Source of the DNA: Siphonodentalium dalli
Taxonomy: Eukaryota; Mollusca; Scaphopoda; Gadilida; Siphonodentaliidae
NCBI GenBank assembly: GCA_032622095.1
Contig: CP136068.1
Location: forward strand, 158,481,465-158,545,464
Direction: 5' to 3'
DNA: 64,000 nt
Translations under genes and position numbers: made by a program
In this document: one piece after another, positions 43,583 through 54,141 of the stretch
Position numbering within the stretch: the first letter of the stretch is position 1
How the letters are laid out: each line of letters starts with the position of its first letter
Notes under the pieces: model-generated
What the model was told of the DNA's origin: nothing
Databases searched by the model: none
What the model saw: the letters and a program-made list of their open reading frames with translations, nothing else

Positions 43583-43940
43583 ATCCCAGATAGCATGACA
43601 TGGTTGGGCCAACGTAATTTTGCTCATTTGGTCAACGTATTGGGCCTACGTTTGGCCAACGTTGGACGACATATACAGAGGGTTGGCCCAACGTTGGGCC
43701 AACGTTGATAACCAGACAACATGGTTGGCATAACGTTGGCCCAACGTTGGAAACTAAACCCATTGGTTGGCATAACGTTGACCCAATGGAGGGACAACGT
43801 TGGAACCTCAAACTAAATTGGTTGGCAATACGTTGGGCCAACCAAAGGCCAACAACGTCAACCCAACCAAACCGAATGCCAACCGTGCCGACATTATGCC
43901 AACGTTGCATGGTCCAACGTAGTCATGCGCTATCTGGGAT
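43583..43940. mobile_element. MITE with ATCCCAGATAGC ends and GTTGGC/GCCAAC repeats
   Basis: Termini ATCCCAGATAGCATG and TGCGCTATCTGGGAT are inverted. The interior is almost entirely spaced palindromic words (TTGGGCCAACGTTG, GGTTGGCATAACGTTGGC) every 20-35 bp. Frames on either strand translate the repeats only. Confidence 0.85.
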
Positions 43941-44140
43941 ACATTGGAGAGGTTTAACATATTCTTATTCTCTTTTTTGTTGTCCCCGGCTTTCGGTACC
44001 AAGAACTGATAGAATAATTAATAATTTTATACAACACTCCAATACCAAATAGCTTATTTCTTGACTCTATGCGATGTGATTTCATTTGTATCATATTGTT
44101 GAGTTAATTTTCTAATTGCACAATATAACATCACATTGCT

Positions 44141-44230
44141 ACGGTGGCTGGTTTAGGACATGGTAAAAAAAGGGCTCACACGTTCGAACGTGCGAGCTGT
44201 TTTTTTACCATGTCATAAACCAGGCACCGT
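44141..44230. repeat. 90-bp hairpin just left of the Ngaro element
   Basis: ACGGTGGCTGGTTTAGGACA TGGTAAAAAAA pairs with TTTTTTTACCATGTCATAAACC plus AGGCACCGT. The loop centre is ACGTTCGAACGT. Confidence 0.85.
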
Positions 44231-44259
44231 ACATTGCACCCCCCTCATATATTATAATG

Positions 44260-44696
44260 GTGTTATTTTATTTCGGTATCAAAGGGTACCGAATTAAAAT
44301 GGCTAATTACACGAGGAATAACAAATCTGTGGTCGAAATTTACCACGCTCGCTGCATATTTTCCCGGAAGTGGAGAGTGGGCGTGTCAATCGGAAGTACA
44401 TTAACGAATCATGTATTGTATATAAACTGAACGATTGGATGAAATAAAAAGTGATTAAATAAATTAGAAAAGAACTTTATTACTTTGATCACATTAATTC
44501 GTGACAAAACAACGACGAATGATTATAGTGAATTAACAAAAATAATTCAGAAATAGTGACAAATTGTAACTGATCTACAAATGGCAGCTTTTAATTGATT
44601 GGTCTAAGAAAATTCCCGCGAAATATTAATCGCTGTCATTGTTCTTTTGGACACAATACATGATTCGCCGATAGGTGCAGTCGCACTAAGTTTTAC
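44260..44696 (+). repeat. Ngaro split repeat A1
   Basis: Begins GTGTTATTTTATTTCGGTAT and ends GTCGCACTAAGTTTTAC. Contains a TATATAAACTG TATA-like box at about 44419, so it probably carries the element promoter. Matches A2 with few substitutions and small indels. Confidence 0.92.
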
Positions 44697-44835
44697 ATTT
44701 GACAAATACATGGACAGTTTACAACGGGCGATCAAGAACAACCACAACCACGATAACAACCACAACTGGCGATCAACAACCACAACCACTGAGCAGCTAC
44801 CTGCACTAATTGCAAGCAAACCATACAAACAATAA

Positions 44836-46130
44836 ATGGCTGACGGAATACAGACGAGGGGTAAAAAACAAGATTACCAGAAAATGTTGAAAGGAAATTA
44901 CACTCAATCTGAATCTGAGATCGAAATAACACGGGATCCAGAAAGACTAAAATCTACAGTAGTAATTCCCAAGATGGAAACACAATTACCATGGGAAGAC
45001 AACCCAGAGGAGATAGTTCGAATGAAGAACGAAAAAACATTGAACAGAAAAGAGTTACCAAAACCAGTAAGGTACGGAAGACACGATAACACTAGATATC
45101 AGGACACCTGCAGTTCCGATGATGACGATGATGAAGCAGAGTTGTTACGAAAATACGAGGAGACAAGATACAGACGAGAAAAAATGGAAAAACGGGATAT
45201 GAAGAAAAGACTGAAAGAAAAGATAAGAGAAGAAGAAGATGAGATTGAAAGATTACAAAGAAAGAGAACAACGGAAGGTAAAAAAAATTAACTTGCCGCC
45301 AAAAAAGTTAATAGACATTGGGTTGAAAGAGTTAAGGAATGATCATGAGTCCAGAGTAAAAGCTGAAAAACAGCTCAAAAAATTAAAAATTATTGACAAA
45401 AGTTCATCGTGCCCTGAATCCTCATCATCTGAATCAAGCGAGAATGATTCAGACTCACATAGATATAAGAAAAGGTCTTCTTGTAAGAAAAAAGTTTCAG
45501 GCTTGGAGACAAATCCATCTATGAAAGTTAAATTTCCCCAAGCATGTCCACAGGCTTATTTACAAATGGAATATGTAAACCGCAAGGTGGATTTCAAAAG
45601 TTTGAGTTTGAATCAATTTTTTGCTGGGGAGATGGAAATTATTGTAGCTTGTGATGATGATGAGGAACAGAAAGGCAGGATGAACTTGTTAATGAAGATA
45701 GCATATTATCATGACAAATATGATTGGTCCTCATTACTAGATTTCTATGCGGCTTGGATTCGTCGCATAGAATATGGGCAGAGCTCATGGGATGATGATC
45801 CAACAAAAATAGAACCCCAATTTTGGCCGGGAATTTCAAGAGGAAATCAAATATTCTTCCGAAAAAGTCAGGCAATTTCCAAAGGGAAAATTTGTAAATA
45901 AACGATTTGGATCATTTGGTAATGTTAGTAACAGCACCAATGAATCAAAAGGTGAAGTTTGGTATTGTCCTGATTATCAGAGAGGACTCTGTTCAATCCC
46001 AAATGCTCATTACAAGTTTATCAGGGGTGAAATGAGGAATATGGCACACATTTGTTCAACTTGCTACCAGAGGGACAGGTCACAAAAAAATCACCCAGAA
46101 AATTCTGTTGAGTGCCCTCATAAGAAATGA
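44836..46130 (+). pseudogene. Ngaro gag-like ORF1 with two frameshifts
   Basis: Frame 1 (44836-45291) opens MADGIQTRGKKQDYQ and has an acidic DDDDDEAE patch and a Lys/Glu-rich helix. The reading then shifts to the frame at 45239-45901, with Ser-rich SSSESSEND and a globular part (FAGEMEIIVACDD, WSSLLDFYAAWIRRIEY). It shifts again near 45880 to a third frame ending at 46130 with a Cys/His cluster, WYCPDYQRGLCSIPNAHYKF, then HICSTCYQRD and a last Cys-His. That zinc-knuckle-like end is typical of DIRS/Ngaro ORF1. The host-side role would be nucleic-acid binding. Confidence 0.75.
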
Positions 46131-46146
46131 CAATTAGAAACTACAA

Positions 46147-47951
46147 TGTTCCAAACTGTAAAACAGAAAACAGCATTAGTTTCTGACAACAACATTGAAT
46201 GTGAAAATCCATCTGGTAGCAATATTGACAACAATGATGGGCCAAATAATCACATTGATAAATTGGATATTAATGAAAGGGGGGGGGGCAGAAACACATA
46301 ATGCAGTGACTCAAACGATAATTGAAGTGCACAATGAAGTTTTACAGTCCGGACGTTGTAATGCGCTTGGATGTAAGATTCCAATTTACTCAAGGTTAAA
46401 TATAGAATACATTCAAGAATTCTTATATGGTTACAATGACAGGGAAATCCTTAAATTCTTGAATTATGGATTCCCTATTAATTTTGAAGGGAACGTAGAG
46501 GAAATTAAATTTAAACACACAATGAACCACAAAGGGGCGAGGGAACACACGTTAGAAATTGAAAACTATCTAAAAAATGAGATAGAAAACAAGGCAGTGA
46601 TAGGCCCCTTTGCTGACAATCCATTCAAATCAAAGGTGGTCTTATCCCCTCTCAACACGGTTTCAAAGAGAGACTCTGTTGAACGGAGGATAATTTTGGA
46701 TCTAAGTTTTCCTCCGAATAACTCGGTGAACTCATTTATTCCCAAAGATACATATATGGGGGAAAACATCACAATTAAGTATCCAACAGTTGATGATCTA
46801 GTAGATTTAATCAAATCTCAAGGAAATGGAACTGTATTAATGTGGAGAAGGGACTTACGAAGAGCGTACAGACAAATACCTTGTTGTCCAGGGGATATCC
46901 ATCTCCTGGGATATAAATTCCAAGAAAAATTATACTTTGATCATGTGTTGACAATGGGTTTGCGATCAAGTGCATATATTTTTCAAAGAGTTTCGAATGC
47001 ATTTGCATTCATAGCTCTTAAGCATGGAATCACAATTATAAACTATCTGGATGATATGGCATCGGCACAGATAGCTAATGAGGCAGAAAGCTCATTCAAT
47101 TGCTGGGTAACATAATGGAGAAATGTGGATTGGAGGAATCAAAATCAAAAGCTTGTGCACCGTCCACAAAAATGGTATTCCTTGGGGTACAATTCGATAC
47201 TGTTCAGAAATCATTAACAATAACAAAAGAGAGACTCCATGAAATATTATTGTTAGTAGATGAATGGTTAATCAAGCCGAAGGTTTCATTGCACGAATTA
47301 CAAAGTCTGTTGGGAAAGCTGAATTTTGTATCAAATTGTGTAAAACCAGGAAGGTTATTTGTTTCCCGATTGTTAAATTGGTTACGAACTTTGGATTCAT
47401 CTAAACCCAACAAGAAAATCAATATCCCAACTGAAATAAAATCAGATTTAAAGTGGTGGTCATTGTTTCTGCCAAACTTCAATGGAGTATCAATGATGTT
47501 TTATGATGAATGGAGTCAACCAGATGCCATATTAGCGACAGATTCGTGTCTAGTGGGCATTGGTGGGATTTATGGATGTCAATGTTTTCATGCACAGTTT
47601 CCGATTCATATTCTTGACCAGAAATTACATATCAATGCTCTCGAATTGCTTGCAATTGTTGTATCAGTGGGCTTATGGGGCAAATCCTTCACTGGCAAAA
47701 GAATATTAGTTTATTGTGATAATCAATCAACAGTTTCTGTGTTGAATTCAGGTGCTACAAAGGATATTTTTCATCAAAAATGCTTAAGAGAAATTTGCTA
47801 TGTAGCAGCAATTTATGAATTCCAGATTAGGGCTCAATATTATCCAGGTGAACAGAATAGATTGGCAGACTCATTGTCAAGGTGGTACTTAGATGCACAG
47901 TATAAGACAAGATCCATAAATGATACACATGGCTTGTATAAGGAAATTTAA
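46147..47951 (+). pseudogene. Ngaro reverse transcriptase / RNase H, two frameshifts
   Basis: The likely start is 46147. A G10 run at 46279-46288 shifts the frame, after which 46290-47115 is open. RT landmarks: RRIILDLSFPPNNSVN, MWRRDLRRAYRQIP (first catalytic Asp), LTMGLRSSAYIFQRV and the NYLDDM box. A second shift near 47105 leads into 47100-47951, with the thumb/connection (MVFLGVQFDT) and RNase H motifs ATDSCLVGIGG (Asp), INALELLAI (Glu), VYCDNQSTV (Asp) and RLADSLSRW (Asp). Motifs are intact apart from the frameshifts, suggesting recent inactivation. Confidence 0.9.
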
Positions 47952-48029
47952 ATTCCACAAAGGTTATTCAATTTTTCTAATACATGGTAAATTTCAGACG
48001 AACAACTAAGAAAATTGGCCAAAGAAACA

Positions 48030-48976
48030 AAGGTTTCATGATGTTCAGCCTTCGCGAAAGGAACTTACAGTAATTTAGAGACTCAGTTCAAAACATTCTT
48101 ACAATTTTGTTTTTATTTCAAATTTGATCCATTTCCGGTTGAAGAAAATGTGCTTAATTATTATGCACAGTTTCTTAGCAGGTCTTTCAAGTCTGTCACA
48201 TCGGTAAAAAAAACTATATTTCTGGAGTAAAAACACTGCATGCCATGTTAAATTTAGATTGCGAGGCTGTATAATCTTATTCATTGAAATTAGTACTGAA
48301 GGGTATTGCCAGACGGCAACCTTATTTGCCAAAGAGAGCAAGTCCAATCACAATTGAAATTTTGAGAAAAGTAGCACAAATTATCGATTTCAATAATCCA
48401 CTGCACACAACAATGTGGGGCATAATGTTGTTTGGGTTTTTTCTGATGGCTAGAAAATCAAATGTATTGGTAGATTCAATCAGTAAATTTGATTTGAATA
48501 AAGTGCTGAAACGAGAAGATATAACAGTTGAAAACAACTTTTTGCAAGTCAAATTTGGATGGTCAAAAACTATCCAATTTGGAGAGAACGAATTATTAAT
48601 ACCTTTAGTAGCCATTCCTGGACATATCCTTTGTCCAGTTTCAGCATATAACAGAATGGTGAATATTGTAAAAACGGTCGGTAAAAGCCCAGCATTTGTT
48701 AGAAAGACTGGAAAAGGTCTTGTACCAATTACCTACAACTACTTTACTCAGTTTTTACGTGACAGACTTGATAAGATCGGAGAAGAGTCCGAATTACATG
48801 TATTCTCATCACATTCACTGAGAAGGGGTGGGGCATTATATGCCTTTCAGTCTGGAGTTTCGGCTGAACTCATTCAGTTACATGGAAACTGGATTAGTGA
48901 TGCCTATAAAATCTATTTGGAATTCACTCTAAAGGACAGATTATCAGTTACCCAAAAAATGGTTGAGAACATGTAG
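48030..48976 (+). pseudogene. Ngaro tyrosine recombinase, N-terminus broken
   Basis: 48284-48976 is open and contains the catalytic set: Arg in FFLMARKSNV, HSLRRGG (His-x2-Arg), HGNW and the Tyr in KIYLEF, spaced as in DIRS-group recombinases. The N-terminal SAM-like part (about 48040-48270, YSNLETQFKTFLQFCFYF ...) is readable only in two other frames with stops near 48228 and 48271, so the protein is truncated. It would integrate circular element DNA. Confidence 0.88.
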
Positions 48977-49106
48977 AATGTTAATATAGATCTCTTACTA
49001 GTATCCTTGATATGTCACTGAATGTGTTAAAAATAAACTCTTTGACTGAACCACAAAAATTCAAAGTTATGATGAATTTTAAATGTAGCCTTCTTTTACA
49101 GGTCAG

Positions 49107-49658
49107 ATGGGCATCAGGTCGGTTTTGATACTGGAGGACTCCATAGTTAAATACATAGAAGGTATCGATTACACAGAAGTATGCAGTATAAGGGGAGTCA
49201 CAATAGGAAAGCTAAATTGGCATCTGAATTCAAAAAAGGATTATCTGGCAAAATTTGATCTTATACTAATTCATGTGGGCACTAACAATGTTGCAGAACA
49301 TATGTCTGTAAAGGATTTTGAAGGAGCATATAGCAATATGTTGGCAGCGCTTTTCAAAATCAAGAAATTCAGAGTTGTTATATCTTCCATTTTGCCAAGA
49401 CCAAAAGACTTTGAAGAGTCAAATAGGCTGGTTATAGATTGTAATGCCAATTTGAGAAATATAGCATTAGAGGATGAAAGAGTGGTAGAATATGTTAGTT
49501 CATATAAACCATTTATGAAAGATGGAATGCCTAAACATAGGTTTTTTGCTAGAAGCGATGGTGGATTACATTTAAACTTTGAAGGTACAAGGCAATTGAA
49601 GAACTTTTTTATACAAGTGCTCAAACAATATAAATTGAGAGATAATAATACGTTATGA
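49107..49658 (+). CDS. Ngaro SGNH/GDSL-type hydrolase ORF3
   Basis: 183 codons. Block I reads SVLILEDSIVKYIEG, where the usual Gly-Asp-Ser has Glu in place of Gly next to the presumed nucleophile Ser. Block III reads LILIHVGTNNVAEH (Gly and Asn conserved), and block V GGLHLNFEG supplies the Asp-x-x-His-like pair. SGNH ORFs are a recognised feature of many Ngaro elements; the role in transposition is unknown. The frame is unbroken, unlike the other ORFs of this copy. The start at 49107 is tentative. Confidence 0.8.
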   Translation: MGIRSVLILEDSIVKYIEGIDYTEVCSIRGVTIGKLNWHLNSKKDYLAKFDLILIHVGTNNVAEHMSVKDFEGAYSNMLAALFKIKKFRVVISSILPRPKDFEESNRLVIDCNANLRNIALEDERVVEYVSSYKPFMKDGMPKHRFFARSDGGLHLNFEGTRQLKNFFIQVLKQYKLRDNNTL

Positions 49659-49988
49659 AAATGATGGAGTAATGATTAGATAGAGTGATGTCATCAGGCT
49701 TAGAATGAGCTTTTTTTTTGTGAATGACTGAATTTTCAAGGGTTAGTTCAGCAATCACTCCCAACTACCCTGGGCCGGAAACCACTTGGTGAGTCACGCG
49801 GAGTTGTGGACTTTTTCCCTCATTCTGAGACGCTGACAACTTTTTCTAATCAAGACCTACATATAATATGTTCATTAAGGCTCTTTACGGTAAAGAACAT
49901 AAAGAGATATTCATGTAAGCTACTTCATTAGTGTGCGCTCTTTTTTGGCACCTACGGTTTGGTGGCCTTTTAGGCCAAGAATTGGTCA

Positions 49989-50215
49989 ATATTCAACTAT
50001 GCAGGTTTATACAGTAGTACATGTATTCATTTAACGCATGATATGTATCTGTCCTATTTATTTTGTTTCGCTTACATGTGTTTGTCCATGTATTTGTCAA
50101 ATGTGATAATTGTGTTGTATGCATGATTGTGTTATTTTAGTTTTCAATATTTACATAAAATATATTTCGGCCAACAAAGGAGTGTTAGTTTTAAATTTGT
50201 GCCACTCGGGTAATT
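49989..50215 (+). repeat. Ngaro split repeat B1
   Basis: Begins ATATTCAACTATGCAGGTTT and ends TTTGTGCCACTCGGGTAATT, directly joined to A2. Confidence 0.92.
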
Positions 50216-50657
50216 GTGTTATTTTATTTCGGTATCAAAGGGTACCGAATTAAAATGGCTAATTACCCGAGGAATAACAAATCTGTGGTCGAAATTTACC
50301 ACGCTCGCTGCATATTTTCCCGGCAGTGGAGAGTGGGCGTGTCAATCGGAAGTACATTAACGAATCATGTATTGTATATAAACTGAACGATTGGATGAAA
50401 TAAAAAGTGATTAAATAAATTTGAAAAGAACTTTATTACTTTGATCACATTAATTCGTAATAAAACAACAACGAATGATTATAGTGAATTAACAAAAATA
50501 ATTCAGAAATAGTGACAAATTGTAACTGATCTACAAATGGCAGCTTTTGATTGGTCTAAGAAAATTCCCGCGAAATATGAATCGCTGTCATTGTTCTTTT
50601 GGACACAATACATGATTCGCCGATAGGTGCAGTGACTGCAGTCGCACTAAGTTTTAC
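50216..50657 (+). repeat. Ngaro split repeat A2
   Basis: Second copy of A1, with a 9-bp insertion (GTGACTGCA) near the right end and a small deletion at TTTTGATTGG. Confidence 0.92.
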
Positions 50658-50713
50658 CCACCCTATAAAATTGTCCCACCCAATTAGAAGAATAATTATT
50701 AAAAACCAAAAAT

Positions 50714-50940
50714 ATATTCAACTATGCAGGTTTATACAGTAGTACATGTATTCATTTAACGCATGATATGTATCTGTCCTATTTATTTTGTTTCGCTTAC
50801 ATGTGTTTGTCCATGTATTTGTCAAATGTGATAATTGTGTTGTATGCATGATTGTGTTATTTTAGTTTTCAATATTTACATAAAATATATTTCGGCCAAC
50901 AAAGGAGTGTTAGTTTTAAATTTGTGCCACTAGGGTAATT
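50714..50940 (+). repeat. Ngaro split repeat B2
   Basis: Second copy of B1, same length (227 bp), with one clear difference near the end (CACTAGGGTAATT). Marks the right end of the element. Confidence 0.92.
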
Positions 50941-52144
50941 AAGAATAAAGCAGTCACAATTAAATATTCCACAAAAATTAAAACAAATGTTGATATGAAG
51001 TTTGCATGGTCCACATCAATAATCGCCGCTTGCACCAATTTCACAAAGAAATTCCTGACAGAATCCACTGACAGATTTTATGAAAATACATTTTGAAATA
51101 CCAGGAAATTTTGGCAAAACGTGAGTCTGATCATTGACGTTGCGAAGTCACATAATATATCTCCGCAGAACGTCTAAAGAAGGGTGACGATATTTGTGAC
51201 CCAAAAATAAAATTTTGTTTTCGTAGTCGCCTGGGTTACACATTCTAACAGGTGCGCGGAAATAACAAAGAATATTAGGTAAAATTACTTTAATTCGGTC
51301 GAATTTTATTTAATTGATGTAGGGGATAAATATATTTTACTTATATTTGGCTCTAATTCAGCGAAGTATCGAATTTCGTAAGGTAAATAAACCTAAACTT
51401 GTCACCAATTTTCGTGTCATTCACAATTTCACTCATTCAACAACAACATTCACTCATTCATGATTCAATTGACTGATTGACATTCACATTGAAATTTGGC
51501 AGTGGAACGTACAATAATCGGGATAGCACAGCAAACGCTCAAACTATTGAATTGATCATTGTCTCATGGAAAAATCTACACAAGATCTGAAGATCTCCCA
51601 AAAATGTAAAAAGTGACTAAACTAAACACCATATAACGTAATTGACCACACTCCACAGTTCACAGGCACCTTGTAGAAAACAAAATTAATAATATATTAT
51701 ATATAGTAAAGGCCCGAAAATCAGGATTGTCAACAATCAGAGTTCATTTATCTATGAATAACACAATTTAAGATTGGTGAATTATTTCTTTTGGTTAATA
51801 ATTTAATAAACGTACAGGACCAAATAACGATCGTACAGGTGAGAATTTTACCTCGATTTTAATAATCGTACATGTACGTTTATTAGGCACTCAAGAGTAG
51901 ATGTTAGAGTTATTGACTCATTAATGTAATTTGAAGATGAGCAACCTACTAGTATTTAAGTGAATATGCACGTTGTATTATATTGGTGTAATAAATTCCT
52001 CCTACAGTTTGTAGTATAGGGATCTGAAACCCACAAATCCTTCAAACCTGCCACCTTCATCGGGGGAAATTTTGGTCACCGATAGATACATGTATAGATA
52101 CTATATATAGATAAATTATCATGATATTATTGATTATGACCAGC
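50941..52144. other. intergenic, possibly PP2D1 promoter region
   Basis: No element recognised. Any 5' untranslated exon of the gene starting at 52448 should lie here or further left; no convincing TATA or donor could be chosen. Confidence 0.35.
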
Positions 52145-52145
52145 T

Positions 52146-52396
52146 ACAGTAATGCCCTAATTAATCGACTGATTCGACTCCATAACCACAGCAGAATTAT
52201 GGGTAACTTTTCAGGATTTAGTCGGAAATATGGCTTGTTGTCATTCATCGGAAAGCTCTCTTGTTGTCATTCATCGGAAAGCTCTCTTGGAGAGCTTTCC
52301 AATGAATGGCAACAAGTCATATTTCCGACTAAATCCTGAAAAGTTACCCATAATTCTGCTGTGGTTATGGAGTCGATTAATTAGGGCATTACTGTA
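52146..52396. mobile_element. palindromic MITE, copy 1
   Basis: Left arm ACAGTAATGCCCTAATTAAT ... and right arm ATTAATTAGGGCATTACTGT pair over about 110 bp. The central word GGAAAGCTCTCTTGTTGTCATTCATC is partly duplicated. Ends 51 bp before the PP2D1 exon 1 acceptor. Confidence 0.88.
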
Positions 52397-52447
52397 TAGA
52401 TATATAAGTTCATTATCCTATACATTATCATTGAATTTATTTTTCAG

Positions 52448-52584
52448 TGCCGATTTTGGATTTCAACCAAACATGGAGGTTTTACGTGGCTACTCAGCGA
52501 TGGATTCTGTGTCATCCAATAGGACGCCTTCTCAAACACGCACGCCGACCATGTTCTTCCAGGGACAAGGTGTTGATAGATCAG
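52448..52584 (+). CDS. PP2D1: PP2D1-like gene, first coding exon
   Basis: Acceptor TTATTTTTCAG, ATG at 52473, donor GATCAG|GTATGC. Encodes residues 1-37 (MEVLRGYSAMDSVSSNRTPS ... GQGVDRS) and one base of codon 38. The phase (1) matches the exon at 59067. The N-terminal segment is polar and Ser/Thr-rich, probably disordered. Because an acceptor precedes the ATG, there must be an upstream non-coding exon. The exon is small, so its assignment rests mainly on phase and splice sites. Confidence 0.65.
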
Positions 52585-52684
52585 GTATGCCATGGATTGT
52601 TCTACACTTCTTTGGATACTCTAGAGTGCCTTAGATAGTAGTACAGATCAGAATAATAGTACAAAGTAGCTGTACATACAGTAA

Positions 52685-53208
52685 CTGTAATGCCCTAAAT
52701 AATCGACTCCTTAACCCTTTTGAGTGCCAGGGGCCGATATCATCGGCCCTAAACCTACAAAATAAGTCTGTTAAAGAATATAAGAATAAATTATTAAAAT
52801 TGTAAAAAAAAAAAAAAAAATATTGTTAGGCCAATGCATTCTCTTATATATGCGAGGCGACCTATGGTCGACTCGCATGTATAAGAGAATGCATTGGCAC
52901 AGGGTATATGGGTTGACACAAAAATCGACCTGGCACTCAAAGGGTTAGACACAGCAGAATTATGGGTAATTTTTCAGGATTTAGTCAGAAATGTGGCTTG
53001 TTGCCATTCATTGGAAAGCTCACTGAGAATTATGGGTAACTTTTCAGGATTTAGTCGGAAATATGTCTTGTTGCCATTCATCTGAAAGCTCTCTCTAAGA
53101 GCTTTCCGATGAATGGCAACAAGTCATATTTCCGACAAAATCCTGAAAAATTACCCATACGGTAATTCTGCTGTGGTTAAGGAGTCGATTATTTAGGGCA
53201 TTACAGTA
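52685..53208. mobile_element. palindromic MITE, copy 2, interrupted by another MITE
   Basis: Same arms as 52146-52396 (CTGTAATGCCCTAAATAATC ... GATTATTTAGGGCATTACAG), with an inner duplication of the TTTTCAGGATTTAGTC arm. The left arm is split at CTCCTTAA by the element at 52711-52948. The unbroken right arm (GGTTAAGGAG) shows the empty site. Confidence 0.88.
52711..52948. mobile_element. TTAACCCTTTTGAGTGCCAG-type MITE carrying the 69-bp hairpin
   Basis: Ends TTAACCCTTTTGAGTGCCAG and CTGGCACTCAAAGGGTTAG; the target TTAA on the right has mutated to TTAG. Contains one hairpin at about 52829-52898 plus an A17 run. Confidence 0.88.
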
Positions 53209-53484
53209 GATTCTTGTAAATGTTAGTGATAGTCACTGGTGAATGTTAAGATAAATATGTTCCCATTAACTGCAGTATATACATATTTCTATGTTGAACT
53301 GTTCATACTGAAAATTGAATAGTCAAAGGATTGGTCAGGTTCACAGATTGGACATGGCAAAAATTAATAAAACTTACATGGCCAAATAAGAGTACAGGTA
53401 TGAATTACATCAGGAAAAACAGAAACATACATGTAAATGTATCATGTATGACTATTAGGCACTCGAGAGTAGGGTAATTGGCCC

Positions 53485-53884
53485 TTAACCCTTTACCCAA
53501 CAGAACGGCCCTGTGCCAATGCATTCTGTTATATATGCGAGTCGACCATAGGTCGCCTCGCATATATAAGAGAATGCATTGGCTTAACACATTAAAAATT
53601 ATAAAATTGTTAAAGAATGTAAGAAAAAATGGTAAAAAGTGTTAAAAAAAGATTTTTTTTAGGCCAATGCATTCTCTTATATATGCGAGGCGACCTATGG
53701 TCGACTCGCATATATAAGAGAATGCATTGGCACAGGGCATAACTGTAACTATCACACTGTGGTCAAGGAGCCGGTTCCAATGATATCCATATTTGTATGG
53801 TTCTATTGAGACAGACCGAAGATATTTTAGGCTGTTGAAGCTTTATTTGGCCGGTTTTGGCCGGTTTGTTGGGTAAAGGGTTAA
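53485..53884. mobile_element. TTAACCCTTT-type two-hairpin MITE (copy 5, PP2D1 intron)
   Basis: TTAA at both ends (53485-53488, 53881-53884), ends TTAACCCTTTACCCAACA and TTTGTTGGGTAAAGGGTTAA. Hairpins at about 53515-53583 and 53663-53731. Confidence 0.92.
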
Positions 53885-54112
53885 CCCTTCCATGACTGGA
53901 GCTTCTTGAAATTTCACGAAAACCCTGTACCAATGCATTCTCTTACATATGCGAATCTCCCATAGGAAGCCTCGCATATATAAAGCTCTAGAATACATTG
54001 GCCTGACAATATTTTCCTTGATCTTGTAAGCCAGTGCATTCTCTTCTCTGCACTGGCATTACACATGATCTTTAATGCTGCACCAGCACAGCTCCCATCA
54101 TGAAAGGGTTAA
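53881..54112. mobile_element. TTAACCCTTCCATGA-type MITE abutting copy 5
   Basis: Ends TTAACCCTTCCATGACTGGA and TCATGAAAGGGTTAA; shares its left TTAA with copy 5. Contains a diverged hairpin (ACCAATGCATTCTCTTACAT ... ATACATTGGCC) and CCAGTGCATTCTCTTC. Confidence 0.8.
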
Positions 54113-54141
54113 TTTCCATTCAGGAAAATTTGTGGCATAGA

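Larger units (their letters stand above)
44260..50940 (+). mobile_element. Ngaro-type tyrosine-recombinase retrotransposon (decayed, near full length)
   Basis: The split-repeat layout A1 (44260-44696), ORFs, B1 (49989-50215), A2 (50216-50657), B2 (50714-50940) is that of Ngaro elements: A1/A2 and B1/B2 are near identical, and B1 abuts A2. Between them lie, in order, a gag-like ORF, reverse transcriptase with RNase H, a tyrosine recombinase and an SGNH-hydrolase ORF, the expected Ngaro set. No integrase, protease or LTRs. Several frameshifts make it non-autonomous now. The element lies between the two host genes, in their orientation. Confidence 0.93.

Noticed and set aside
44253-50940. LTR retrotransposon interpretation of the 44-51 kb element
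   Set aside because: The repeats are split (A1 versus B1-A2-B2), there is no integrase or protease, and a tyrosine recombinase is present.
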